Shown here: one piece after another, positions 51,479 to 60,210 of the stretch | Position numbering within the stretch: position 1 is the first letter of the stretch | Layout of the letters: each line of letters opens with the position of its first letter | Origin: Streptomyces sp. GESEQ-4 | GTDB taxonomy: Bacteria; Actinomycetota; Actinomycetes; Streptomycetales; Streptomycetaceae | Direction: 5' to 3' | Length of the DNA: 64,000 nucleotides | Assembly (NCBI RefSeq): GCF_017948455.1 | Contig: NZ_JAFFSU010000004.1 | Coordinates: 310,001 to 374,000 of the forward strand | Notes under the pieces: model-generated | The model's input: only the letters and a program-made list of their open reading frames with translations | Database searches by the model: none | Told to the model about the DNA's origin: nothing | Position numbers and translations under genes: made by a program

Positions 51479-52912
51479 ATGATGGGGCGCATGGGGACCC
51501 AGAGGGAGCAGGGGGATGGCCGATGGGGCAACCCCCGTCTGATCGCGGGTCGTTACCGGCTCGATGTGCGGCTGGGCCGTGGCGGCATGGGTGTCGTGTG
51601 GCGGGCCACCGACCGGCTCCTGCGCCGGCGGGTGGCGGTGAAGGAACTGCTCCTCGACGAGACCCTCTCCGCCGACGAGGTCCGGCAGCAGCGCGACCGC
51701 ACTCTGCGCGAGGCCCGCGCGGTCGCCCAGCTCAGTCACCCGCACATCATCGTCGTCCATGATGTGGTTGAGCACGACGAACGCCCGTTCATCGTCATGG
51801 AGTTGATCGACGGCTGCTCCCTCGCCGAGCGCATCTCCGCGGACGGCCCGCTCGACGCCCCCGAGGTCGCCCGGATCGGTATCGCCCTGCTCAGCGCCCT
51901 GCGCACCGCGCACGCGGCCGGTGTCCTGCACCGCGACCTCAAGCCCGCGAACGTCCTGCTTGAGCCCGCCACCGGCCGCGTCGTCCTCACCGACTTCGGC
52001 ATCGCCCGGCTGACGGGCGCCCCCACGCTCACCGAGAGCGGCACCTTCGTCGGCTCGCCCGAGTACACCGCGCCCGAGCGTATGACCGGCGCCCGCACCG
52101 GCCCCGAGTCCGATCTGTGGTCGCTGGGCGCGCTGCTGTGCGCGAGCCTGAGCGGGGAATCGCCGTTCCGGCGCGACTCGTTGGGCGGCATCGTGCACGC
52201 GGTGATCGCCGACGACATCCGTCCGCCCGTCCAGGCCGAGCCGATCCTGCCCGTCGTACGAGGGCTGCTGGACCGCGATCCGGACCAGCGGCTGGACGCC
52301 GAGCGAGCCGAGCGGATGCTGCGGGACTTTCTCGACATGGGGCGACTGCCGCCGCAGGCGGTGACGTACCGGCGCCGGCGCGTGCTGGTGGGCGCGCTGC
52401 TGGTCGCCGCGACGGCGGGGGCGGGGGCGTCGGCGGCGGCGCTGCTCATGAACGGTGAGGGCGACACGCCTCGTCCGGAAGTGTCCGCGCCCGCCGGGTA
52501 CCGGGTCGTCGAGGAGCCGGCGGGGTTCTCGCTGGCCGTGCCGGCGGGGTTCACGCGTCGCGCTCAGGGGCTGTACGTGTCGGATGGAGAAACCTTCCGC
52601 CTGAGCGTCCGGATCAGCGAGACCGAGCCGCCCGGCGGCCCCCTGGACGCGATGCGGCGAGCGCACGAGAAGGGACCGGACACCCACGCGGGGTACCGCG
52701 ACGGCCGGGTCATCGCCACCACGCACCACGGACACCCCGCCGCCCGCCGGGAGTTCACCTGGAACGCGGCAGGTCAGGCGAAGTACACGTACGAGCTGTG
52801 GTGGCAGGAGGACGGCCGGTTGTACGAGGTCCAGGTGTCGGCGCCGGTGGGGGAGGCGCGGCAGGGGCGCGCGTATTTCGACGTAGCGCTCGACACGTTC
52901 ATGCGGGGGTGA
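51479..52912 (+). CDS. Ser/Thr protein kinase 4 of six, membrane-spanning
   Basis: A 477-residue kinase: LGRGGMGVVWRA, AVKELLLDE with the catalytic Lys, VLHRDLKPANVLL (the only HRDL in the array), DFGIARLTG, YTAPERMTG. A basic juxtamembrane stretch (YRRRRVLVGALLV) leads into one transmembrane helix (about 300-322). The extracytoplasmic domain is about 150 residues (FSLAVPAGFTRRAQGLYVSD, then FTWNAAGQAKYTYELWW). It has the shortest linker of the array. The start is the ATG at 51479; ATGs at 51482 (out of frame) and 51491 (in frame) leave the exact start uncertain, and the nearest GGAGG is too far from any of them to decide. Confidence 0.92.
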   Translation: MMGRMGTQREQGDGRWGNPRLIAGRYRLDVRLGRGGMGVVWRATDRLLRRRVAVKELLLDETLSADEVRQQRDRTLREARAVAQLSHPHIIVVHDVVEHDERPFIVMELIDGCSLAERISADGPLDAPEVARIGIALLSALRTAHAAGVLHRDLKPANVLLEPATGRVVLTDFGIARLTGAPTLTESGTFVGSPEYTAPERMTGARTGPESDLWSLGALLCASLSGESPFRRDSLGGIVHAVIADDIRPPVQAEPILPVVRGLLDRDPDQRLDAERAERMLRDFLDMGRLPPQAVTYRRRRVLVGALLVAATAGAGASAAALLMNGEGDTPRPEVSAPAGYRVVEEPAGFSLAVPAGFTRRAQGLYVSDGETFRLSVRISETEPPGGPLDAMRRAHEKGPDTHAGYRDGRVIATTHHGHPAARREFTWNAAGQAKYTYELWWQEDGRLYEVQVSAPVGEARQGRAYFDVALDTFMRG

Positions 52913-53011
52913 ACGGGAGATAGAGATGTAAAGGGTGGATAAGGGGCGAACTGCGTCACGGCTCTGTGACCGGAATGCGTTCCCTGTGGAACCGGGAGCG
53001 GTTGCCGCGAT

Positions 53012-54676
53012 ATGGATAAACACATGAGCAGCAACGGGGGAGCCCCTTACGGGTCCGACGAGCCGACGAGTTTCGATCTGCAACCGCCGAGACCGCCCGC
53101 CGCGGTGCCGCACCCCAATAACCCGTATGCGGCGCCCGTACAGGTCGCGCCCGCGCAGTCCGCGCCCGCGCAGGACCCGGGCGCCGGGCGGCTGATCGCG
53201 GGCCGTTACCGGCTGCTGGCCAAGCTCGGACACGGCGGTATGGGCACGGTGTGGCGGGCCAAGGACGAGACGATGGACCGTGAGGTCGCCGTCAAGGAGC
53301 CGCGCGTACCGGATCATCTTCCCGAGCGCGAACGTGCCAACGCCTTCGAGCGGATGCGTCGCGAGGCGCGTGCCGCGGCCCGGCTGGACCACCCGGCGGT
53401 CGTGATGGTGTACGACGTCGCGGTCGTGGACGGCCGGCCATGGATCGTGATGGAGCTGGTGCAGGGCCGTTCACTGGGCGACGCGCTGCAGGAGGGCACG
53501 CTCGGGGCCCGGGAAGCGGCGAGAATCGGCCTCGAAGTGCTGGGCGCGCTGGAGGCCGCGCACGCGGCGGGCATCCTGCACCGGGACGTCAAGCCGGACA
53601 ACGTCCTGCTCGGCCGGCACGACCGCGTCGTCCTCACCGACTTCGGCATCGCGCAGATCGAGGGCGAGACGAACCTCACCGACACCGGCGGCTTCGTCGG
53701 CTCGCCGGAGTACATCGCGCCGGAGCGGGTGCTGGGCCAACGCCCCGGCCCGGCAAGCGACTTGTGGTCACTTGGTGTGGTCCTCTACGCGGCCGCGGAG
53801 GGCGTCTCACCGTTCCGCCGCAGCAACACTCCGGCCACGCTCCAGTCGGTCCTCAACGCAACGCCCGCACCGCCGGCCACCGCGCAGGGCCCCCTCGCCG
53901 ACGCGATCAACGGCCTGCTCCAGAAGGACCCCGCCCGCCGCCCGAACGCGGGCCAGGTGCGCGCCCTGCTGGAGACGGCCGCGAATCCGCCGGCGCCCGC
54001 GCCGACGCAGGTCGTGCGGATCGCCGGGGACGGCACGGGAGGGGATGGCGCGGGAGGCGTCCGGCTGGGGCGCAAGGCGTTGCTCGGGATCGGTGCGGCG
54101 GTCGTCGCGGGTGCGGTGGCGGCGTATCTGGTGATCGCCGACCCGTTCGCGGGGTCCCTGCCGGACGGCTGGACGCAGCGGGCGCACCGGAAGCTGGGGG
54201 TGACACTCCAGGTGCCGGCGACCTACCAGGTCGGCAAGCCGGACGCCGACGACAACGACAAGAACTGGGTCACCTACACCGACTGGAGCGGCAGCATCTG
54301 GATCGGCGTGAACGTGGACAGGAAGTCCGAGGACACCTCGAACGAGATCAAGAACTCCGCCGCGGCCGAAATGTACGCCGACAACGAGGTGTTCAAGGAC
54401 CAGGGCAGTTACGACTTCGCCATGCCCGAAGGCGCTCGGACCAAGCCGAAGTCGACCACGTACAAGGGCAAGCAGTCGGCCGAGAACACCGTCACGTACA
54501 CCACGACCGACACCCAGAACCCGCGCCCCCGCGAGCTGAAGCTCTTCTACTACAAGACCTCGGCCGGCGACATGTACAAGGTGACGATCAGCTATCCGGG
54601 CAAGGGCGACTTCACCGAGCGGGGACGCGACGTGGCGCGGACGACGATCGCCAACCTGGACATCGACAAGCTGTGA
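53012..54676 (+). CDS. Ser/Thr protein kinase 5 of six, membrane-spanning
   Basis: A 554-residue kinase with a 60-residue Pro/Ala-rich N-terminal extension before the catalytic domain (about 62-325): LGHGGMGTVWRA, AVKEPRVPDHLP with the catalytic Lys, ILHRDVKPDNVLL, DFGIAQIEG, YIAPERVLG. One transmembrane helix (ALLGIGAAVVAGAVAAYLVI, about 352-373) is followed directly by the extracytoplasmic domain (VTLQVPATYQVGKPDADDND, WVTYTDWSGSIWIGVNV). The outer domain has no cysteines and no PASTA motif. The start is the ATG at 53012; an in-frame ATG four codons on (MSSNGG) is possible. It lies 99 bases after kinase 4. Confidence 0.93.
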   Translation: MDKHMSSNGGAPYGSDEPTSFDLQPPRPPAAVPHPNNPYAAPVQVAPAQSAPAQDPGAGRLIAGRYRLLAKLGHGGMGTVWRAKDETMDREVAVKEPRVPDHLPERERANAFERMRREARAAARLDHPAVVMVYDVAVVDGRPWIVMELVQGRSLGDALQEGTLGAREAARIGLEVLGALEAAHAAGILHRDVKPDNVLLGRHDRVVLTDFGIAQIEGETNLTDTGGFVGSPEYIAPERVLGQRPGPASDLWSLGVVLYAAAEGVSPFRRSNTPATLQSVLNATPAPPATAQGPLADAINGLLQKDPARRPNAGQVRALLETAANPPAPAPTQVVRIAGDGTGGDGAGGVRLGRKALLGIGAAVVAGAVAAYLVIADPFAGSLPDGWTQRAHRKLGVTLQVPATYQVGKPDADDNDKNWVTYTDWSGSIWIGVNVDRKSEDTSNEIKNSAAAEMYADNEVFKDQGSYDFAMPEGARTKPKSTTYKGKQSAENTVTYTTTDTQNPRPRELKLFYYKTSAGDMYKVTISYPGKGDFTERGRDVARTTIANLDIDKL

Positions 54677-54772
54677 GCTTCAACCGCCGCCTGCGCCCGC
54701 CTTCCCGATGCGCGGCCTGATCGCAAGGCATCGCGTCGACAAAGAGCATTCCCGCACGGTAGTCATGGGGGC

Positions 54773-56497
54773 ATGAGCAACGACGGGGGCGGGGCAGGCC
54801 CCAAGGGCCGGCTGGTCGGGGGGCGCTACCGGCTGGTCGAGCGCATCGGCTCCGGCGGGATGGGCACCGTCTGGCGGGCGCACGACGAACTCGTGGACCG
54901 CGAAGTCGCCGTGAAGCAGCCGCGGTTACCAGGTGACCCGGAGGACGCCGGCCACCAGCGCGCCGCCAACCGGCTCTATCGCGAGGCCCGCGCCGCCGCT
55001 CGCGTCGATCATCCCTCGGCCGTCTCCATCCATGACGTCGTCGTGGACGACGGACTCCCCTGGATCGTCATGGAGTTGATCCGCGGGGAGTCACTGCACG
55101 AGGTGCTGCAACGCGGGCCGATGGAACCCGCCGAGTCCGCCAGGGTCGGCCTCGCCGTCCTCGGCGCGCTGCGCGCCGCGCACGCCGTCGGGATCGTCCA
55201 CCGAGACGTCAAGCCGGCCAACGTCCTGCTCGGCCCGCACGGCCGCGTCGTCCTCACCGACTTCGGCATCGCCCATGTCCAGGGCGAGGAATCCCTCACC
55301 CTCAGCGGCGAGTTCGTCGGCTCCCTCGAATTCATCGCCCCCGAGCGCATGTCCGGCCGCGGCGCCGGTCCCCCCTCCGACCTGTGGTCCCTGGGCGTCC
55401 TGCTCTACGCCGCCGTAGAAGGATGGTCCCCCTTCCGTCGTACGACGCTGGAGTCCACCCTCGCCGCGATCCTCTCCGCGGACCCGCCCGAGCCCAAGCA
55501 GGCCGGACCGCTCGGGTCGCTCATCGTGCGACTGCTGGTCAAGGAGCCCGAGCAGCGGCCGGACCCGGAGGAGGTCGGCAAGATCCTGGAGGCGGCGGCC
55601 GGACGATGGCCGACGGCCGGTCCGACCGGGGCACCCGCGACGGAGGCCCAGGACGCCTCCCAGCTGAGGGAGTTCTCCGACGACGTCGGGACGGTACGGC
55701 TGGCAGGCGCGGGTGCGGAAGCAGCCGACGGCACGACTGGCGCCGAAGCCGAAGCCATACCGGAGCCGGATCAGGCTGAGCCGAAGCCTGCTTCGGAAGA
55801 GCCGCAGCCCGCTCCGGACGAGGCGAAGAACCCCACCCCCGACCCGAACCCCGACCCCACCCCCGCCACCGTCTCCACCCCCAAATCCCGCCGCCCCGCC
55901 CTCCTCCGTCACCCTCTCCCCGCCGCCCTGCTCGGCGCCCTCCTCGCCGGCGGCATCTGGCTCGGTACGTCACTCGCCGACACCGACAGCGGAGGGGCTT
56001 CCGGCCCTGGCGCCGAAGCGGGCAGCACCTCGTCCGCGCCCTGGACCGCGCACCGCGAGGAGGACATGAAGGCCGTCGTCTCCGTCCCGGCCGGCTACGA
56101 CGAGTACGCCCGGGAGGGCAACGCGGCCGGTCAGCCCCGGATCGTGGTCTACGCGGACGACAGCGAGACCGTACAGATCCGGCTGACCCAGTGGGACAAG
56201 GCGCCCCGCTCCCCGATGGGCCAGGCCGAGGAGGCGCACGCCCACTGGGACAGCTACAACGGGGACGCGCGGACGCAGTACACGCGTACCAGCATCGACG
56301 GCCACGAGGCGGTGCTCGCCGACACCACCTACGACCTGAAGGAGTACCCGACGCGGGTCATGGAGCTGATGATCCGGACCGACGACGGCCGGATGTACGA
56401 GCTGCGTGTGGACATGCCCAAGGGGACGGCGGACGAGAAGAAGGGCACGGCGGCGTTCAAGGGCGCCCGTGACCGTCTCGAGATCGGAACGAACTGA
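54773..56497 (+). CDS. Ser/Thr protein kinase 6 of six, membrane-spanning, with TTA codon
   Basis: A 574-residue kinase: IGSGGMGTVWRA, AVKQPRLPGDPE with the catalytic Lys, IVHRDVKPANVLL, DFGIAHVQG, FIAPERMSG (about 12-280). A Glu/Pro-rich linker (EPDQAEPKPASEEPQPAPDE) runs to one transmembrane helix (LLGALLAGGIWLGTSLA) and the array-type extracytoplasmic domain (MKAVVSVPAGYDEYAREGNA). Codon 52 is TTA (54926-54928), in the N-lobe, so translation should depend on the bldA tRNA and be restricted to late growth. It is the only TTA I found in the annotated genes of this window. A hairpin follows the stop. Confidence 0.93.
   Translation: MSNDGGGAGPKGRLVGGRYRLVERIGSGGMGTVWRAHDELVDREVAVKQPRLPGDPEDAGHQRAANRLYREARAAARVDHPSAVSIHDVVVDDGLPWIVMELIRGESLHEVLQRGPMEPAESARVGLAVLGALRAAHAVGIVHRDVKPANVLLGPHGRVVLTDFGIAHVQGEESLTLSGEFVGSLEFIAPERMSGRGAGPPSDLWSLGVLLYAAVEGWSPFRRTTLESTLAAILSADPPEPKQAGPLGSLIVRLLVKEPEQRPDPEEVGKILEAAAGRWPTAGPTGAPATEAQDASQLREFSDDVGTVRLAGAGAEAADGTTGAEAEAIPEPDQAEPKPASEEPQPAPDEAKNPTPDPNPDPTPATVSTPKSRRPALLRHPLPAALLGALLAGGIWLGTSLADTDSGGASGPGAEAGSTSSAPWTAHREEDMKAVVSVPAGYDEYAREGNAAGQPRIVVYADDSETVQIRLTQWDKAPRSPMGQAEEAHAHWDSYNGDARTQYTRTSIDGHEAVLADTTYDLKEYPTRVMELMIRTDDGRMYELRVDMPKGTADEKKGTAAFKGARDRLEIGTN
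54926..54928 (+). promoter_or_regulatory. In-frame TTA codon (bldA control point) in kinase gene 6
   Basis: Leu52 is encoded by TTA within cgg-tta-cca. TTA codons are rare in streptomycetes and need the developmentally controlled tRNA-Leu(UUA), bldA. Confidence 0.85.
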
Positions 56498-56502
56498 ACC
56501 AT

Positions 56503-56536
56503 CGCTGATCGTCTCCGCTCAAGACCCTGATCAGCG
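56503..56536 (+). terminator. Hairpin after the kinase array
   Basis: CGCTGATC (56503-56510) pairs with GATCAGCG (56529-56536), six bases after the kinase 6 stop. A second small hairpin, GCCAG-TGATCG-CTGGC, follows near 56545. Together they probably end the array transcript. Confidence 0.55.
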
Positions 56537-56621
56537 CGTTTGTTGCCAGTGATCGCTGGCGCCGTGTGAGCAGTCGGTGAATCCCTATTACCGCCGGGTA
56601 CACAAAGCCCCCGCCGCGGCA

Positions 56622-56634
56622 TACCCTGCGGCTC
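56622..56634 (+). promoter_or_regulatory. Putative -10 element of a leaderless aldehyde dehydrogenase transcript
   Basis: TACCCT (56622-56627), then 7 bases, then the ATG at 56635, without a Shine-Dalgarno sequence. Confidence 0.4.
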
Positions 56635-58248
56635 ATGACGGACTCGCAGGCCCCGGCAAAGACCGGCACCAACCCGCTCGCCCCCGCCCCCGCGGGCGCC
56701 CGTACCGCCGCCGACGTGGTCACCCCCGAGCTGATCGCGCAGCTCACCAAGGGCGTGACCGGATCCGGCCGGACCGCCAACCACACGCCGTTCACCGGCG
56801 AGAAGCTGGCCGACCTGCCCGAGTCCACTCCGGAGGACGTACGGCAGGCCTTCGAGGCGGCCCGCACGGCCCAGTCCGTCTGGGCGCAGGTTCCGGTGCG
56901 GCAGCGCGCCGCCGTCCTGCTCCGCTTCCACGACCTGGTGCTGGAACGCCAGGCCGAGGTCCTCGACCTCATCCAGCTGGAGACCGGCAAGGCGCGGCTG
57001 CACGCCCACGAGGAAGTGCAGGCGGTGGCCGTCGCGGCCCGCCACTACGGCCGTAGGGCCCCCGCGTATCTACGGCCCAAGCGGCACGCCGGCGCCGTGC
57101 CCACGCTCACCCGCGTCACCGAACTGCGCCACCCGCGCGGTGTCGTGGGCCAGATCGCCCCCTGGAACTACCCCCTCGAACTCTCCGTCGGCGACGCGCT
57201 CCCCGCCTTCGTCGCGGGCAACGCGGTCGTCATGAAGCCGGACACGGAGACATGCCTGACCGCGCTGTGGGCCCGGGACCTGCTGATCGAGGCCGGACTG
57301 CCCGCCGACGTCTTCCAGGTCGTCCTCGGCGAGGGCCCCGTCGTCGGCCCGGAACTCGTCAAGCACGCCGACTACGTCTCCTTCACCGGCTCCACCCGCA
57401 CCGGCCGCGAGGTCGCCCAGGGCGCCGCCGCCCGGCTGATCGGCGTCTCCCTCGAACTCGGCGGCAAGAACGCCATGCTGGTCCTCGAGGACGCCGACAT
57501 CGACAAGGCGGCGGCGGGCGCGGTCCGCGCCTGCTTCTCCTCCGCCGGTCAACTGTGCATCTCCATCGAGCGGTTGTACGTCCATGAGTCGATCGCCGAC
57601 GCCTTCCTGGAACGCTTCGCCACCCGCACCAAGGCGATGCGGCTCGGCACGTCCCTCGCCTACGGCGCCGACATGGGATCGCTGGTCGGCGAACGCCAGC
57701 TGGAGACCGTGACGCGGCACGTCGACGAGGCCGTGGAGAAGGGCGCGAAGGTCGTCGCGGGCGGCGTGGCCCGCCCCGACATCGGCCCGTACTTCTACGA
57801 GCCCACCATCCTCGACGGCGTCACGGAACCCATGTCGGTCTGCACGGAGGAGACCTTCGGCCCGGTCGTCTCCATCTACCGCTTCAAGACCGAGGACGAG
57901 GCCGTCGAACTCGTCAACTCCACGCCGTACGGCCTGAACTCCTCCGTCTGGACGAAGAACGGCACCCGCGGCCGCGCGGTCGCCGCCCGCCTCCGCACCG
58001 GCACCGTCAACGTCAACGAGGGCTACGCCCCCGCCTACGGCAGCGTCCAGTCCCCCATGGGCGGCATGAAGGACTCCGGCCTCGGCCGCCGCCACGGCTC
58101 CGAGGGCATCCTCAAGTACACGGAGGCCCAGACGGTGGCCCACCAGCGCCTGCTGCCGATGGCCCCGTCACTGGGAATGGACGACGAGAAATACGCCGCT
58201 TTCATGAGCCGCAGCCTGCGCCTGATGAAGGCATTCCGGTTCAGGTAA
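56635..58248 (+). CDS. NAD(P)-dependent aldehyde dehydrogenase, succinate-semialdehyde type
   Basis: A 537-residue ALDH-superfamily enzyme, closest in feel to succinic-semialdehyde dehydrogenase GabD2. It has a 40-residue polar N-terminal extension. Catalytic residues are present: N178 in APWNYPLEL, the NAD fold GSTRTGREV, E274 in SLELGGKN and the nucleophile C308 in SSAGQLCISIERLY. EETFGPVVSIYRF and GGMKDSGLGRRHGSEG close the fold. The 79-base gap to the GMC oxidoreductase gene contains a dispersed repeat; the pair may still be related in function, oxidising an alcohol to aldehyde to acid. The physiological aldehyde is not certain. Confidence 0.92.
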   Translation: MTDSQAPAKTGTNPLAPAPAGARTAADVVTPELIAQLTKGVTGSGRTANHTPFTGEKLADLPESTPEDVRQAFEAARTAQSVWAQVPVRQRAAVLLRFHDLVLERQAEVLDLIQLETGKARLHAHEEVQAVAVAARHYGRRAPAYLRPKRHAGAVPTLTRVTELRHPRGVVGQIAPWNYPLELSVGDALPAFVAGNAVVMKPDTETCLTALWARDLLIEAGLPADVFQVVLGEGPVVGPELVKHADYVSFTGSTRTGREVAQGAAARLIGVSLELGGKNAMLVLEDADIDKAAAGAVRACFSSAGQLCISIERLYVHESIADAFLERFATRTKAMRLGTSLAYGADMGSLVGERQLETVTRHVDEAVEKGAKVVAGGVARPDIGPYFYEPTILDGVTEPMSVCTEETFGPVVSIYRFKTEDEAVELVNSTPYGLNSSVWTKNGTRGRAVAARLRTGTVNVNEGYAPAYGSVQSPMGGMKDSGLGRRHGSEGILKYTEAQTVAHQRLLPMAPSLGMDDEKYAAFMSRSLRLMKAFRFR

Positions 58249-58251
58249 AAG

Positions 58252-58297
58252 TGCCCCGATAGGGGCGCGGGGAACTGCGCGAGAAACCACAGACGGC
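58252..58297. repeat. Dispersed intergenic repeat, copy 3 (inverted)
   Basis: Reverse complement of the element at 14598-14639 and 37493-37533 (AGGGGCGCGGGGAACTGCGC core), filling most of the gap between the aldehyde dehydrogenase and GMC genes. Confidence 0.75.
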
Positions 58298-58326
58298 CCG
58301 CACGTGAAACTCAACGAGGAGACCCC

Positions 58327-60105
58327 GTGCCCCAGGACACCTACGACTACGACGTCATAGTCGTCGGCTCCGGCTTCGGCGGCTCAGTGACCGCCCTCCG
58401 CCTGACAGAAAAGGGCTACAGCGTCGGTGTCCTGGAAGCGGGCCGCCGCTTCACCCCCGAAACCCTCCCCAAGAACTCCTGGGACCTGAAGAACTACCTC
58501 TGGGCCCCCCGGCTCAGAATGTTCGGCCTCCAGCGCATCCACCTGCTCGGCAACGTCATGGTGCTGGCGGGCGCCGGCGTCGGCGGCGGCTCGCTCAACT
58601 ACGCCAACACCCTCTACGTACCGCCGAAGCCGTTCTTCGAGGACCCCCAGTGGCGTGACATCACCGACTGGCAGGAGGAGTTGCGGCCGTACTACGACCA
58701 GGCCCAGCGCATGCTCGGCGTACGGCTCAACCCGACCATGACCCCGTCCGACGTACATCTGAAGGCGGCCGCCGAGCGGATGGGCGTCGGCGACACCTTC
58801 CATCTCGCACCGGTCGGCGTGTTCTTCGGGGACGGCAAGGACGCCGACGGGACCACGAAGGCCGCGCCCGGCGAGCAGGCCGGCGACCCGTACTTCGGCG
58901 GCGCCGGCCCCGTGCGCAGGGCCTGCAACGAGTGCGGCGAGTGCATGACCGGTTGCCGCCACGGCGCCAAGAACACCCTCAACGAGAACTACCTCTACCT
59001 CGCCGAGAAGGCGGGCGCGGTCGTGCACCCGATGACGACGGTCGTGTCGGTCACGGACGACTCGCAGGGCGGGTACGCGGTGGCCACGCTGCCGACCGAC
59101 GACAAGAGGAAGGGCGAGGGCCGCACCTTCAAGGCCCGCCGCGTCGTCCTCGCCGCCGGTACCTACGGCACCCAGACCCTGCTGCACCGCATGAAAGCGA
59201 CCGGTCAACTCCCCTACGTCTCGGGCCGGTTGGGCGAACTGACCCGCACCAACTCCGAGGCACTGGTCGGCGCGCAGACCGACAACCGGCGCTACCGCAA
59301 GGTCACCGGCGAGCGGAAGGCCGACTTCACCCGCGGGGTCGCCATCACGTCCTCGATCCACCCGGACGCCAACACACACATCGAGCCGGTCCGCTACGGC
59401 AAGGGCTCCAACTCGATGGGCGGCCTGTCGATCCTCCAGGTCCCCTACGTGGACGGCGGGTCCCGCGTCGCGGCCTGGCTGAAGAACTCCGTCCGGCACC
59501 CGCTCCTCGTCCTGCGCTCCCTCTCCAACCGCCGCTGGTCGGAGCGGACCATCATCGGCCTGGTGATGCAGTCGCTGGACAACTCCCTGACGACGTACCT
59601 GAAACCGGACGGCGTCGGCAAAGGCCTGCTGACCGCACGCCAGGGCCATGGCGCCCCCAACCCCAAGCAGATCAAGGCGGCTTCACAGGCGGCGTCGGCG
59701 ATCGCGGAGTCGATCAACGGCTTCGCCGGCTCCAACGTCGGCGAGCTGATGGGCACCCCGCTGACCGCCCACTTCCTCGGCGGCTGCCCGATCGGCGACT
59801 CACCCGAGACCGGCGTGATCGACCCGTACCACCGCCTCTACGGCCACCCCGGCATCTCCGTCGTCGACGGCGCCGCGGTCTCCGCCAACCTGGGTGTGAA
59901 CCCGTCCCTCACCATCACCGCCCAGGCCGAGCGGGCGATGTCGTTCTGGCCCAACAAGGGCGAGGAGGACCCGCGTCCCGCGCAGGGCGTGCCGTACGAG
60001 CGGCTGAAGCCGGTCGAGCCCAAGTCGCCGACGGTCCCGGCGGACGCGTTCGGCGCGCTGAAGCTGCCGTTTCTGGGGATACCGGCGGTACCGCCGAAGA
60101 AGTGA
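58327..60105 (+). CDS. GMC-family oxidoreductase, cholesterol-oxidase-like
   Basis: FAD-dependent oxidoreductase, 592 residues. The FAD-binding motif VIVVGSGFGGSVTALRLTEK lies at about 10-29, with GAGVGGGSLNYANTLY following. A Cys-rich segment RRACNECGECMTGCRHGAKN (about 197-216) is typical of the subgroup related to cholesterol oxidase and may bind a cofactor or hold a disulfide. The C-terminus has HFLGGCPIG with the catalytic His region, and VVDGAAVSANLGVNPSLTIT. No signal peptide is seen, unlike secreted cholesterol oxidases, so a cytoplasmic steroid or other alcohol substrate is likely. Its stop codon overlaps a 15-bp tandem repeat. Confidence 0.9.
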   Translation: MPQDTYDYDVIVVGSGFGGSVTALRLTEKGYSVGVLEAGRRFTPETLPKNSWDLKNYLWAPRLRMFGLQRIHLLGNVMVLAGAGVGGGSLNYANTLYVPPKPFFEDPQWRDITDWQEELRPYYDQAQRMLGVRLNPTMTPSDVHLKAAAERMGVGDTFHLAPVGVFFGDGKDADGTTKAAPGEQAGDPYFGGAGPVRRACNECGECMTGCRHGAKNTLNENYLYLAEKAGAVVHPMTTVVSVTDDSQGGYAVATLPTDDKRKGEGRTFKARRVVLAAGTYGTQTLLHRMKATGQLPYVSGRLGELTRTNSEALVGAQTDNRRYRKVTGERKADFTRGVAITSSIHPDANTHIEPVRYGKGSNSMGGLSILQVPYVDGGSRVAAWLKNSVRHPLLVLRSLSNRRWSERTIIGLVMQSLDNSLTTYLKPDGVGKGLLTARQGHGAPNPKQIKAASQAASAIAESINGFAGSNVGELMGTPLTAHFLGGCPIGDSPETGVIDPYHRLYGHPGISVVDGAAVSANLGVNPSLTITAQAERAMSFWPNKGEEDPRPAQGVPYERLKPVEPKSPTVPADAFGALKLPFLGIPAVPPKK

Positions 60106-60153
60106 CCGGTAACGACAAGACCGGTAACAACAAGAGTGACCGGTAACAACAAG
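60105..60153. repeat. Three 15-bp repeats at the end of the GMC gene
   Basis: ACCGGTAACGACAAG (60105-60119), ACCGGTAACAACAAG (60120-60134) and again at 60139-60153 with a 4-base insertion. The first starts on the last base of the stop codon and the last runs into the terminator stem. Confidence 0.8.
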
Positions 60154-60193
60154 AAGGACCTGCACCCCCCTCCGAGCGCAGGTCCTTCTTTGT
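60151..60193. terminator. Bidirectional terminator between the GMC gene and the LAxTG gene
   Basis: AAGAAGGACCTGC (60151-60163) and GCAGGTCCTTCTT (60178-60190) form a perfect 13-bp stem followed by TGT. It is positioned for both convergent genes. Confidence 0.9.
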
Positions 60194-60210
60194 CTTGCGG
60201 CAAGCTCCGG

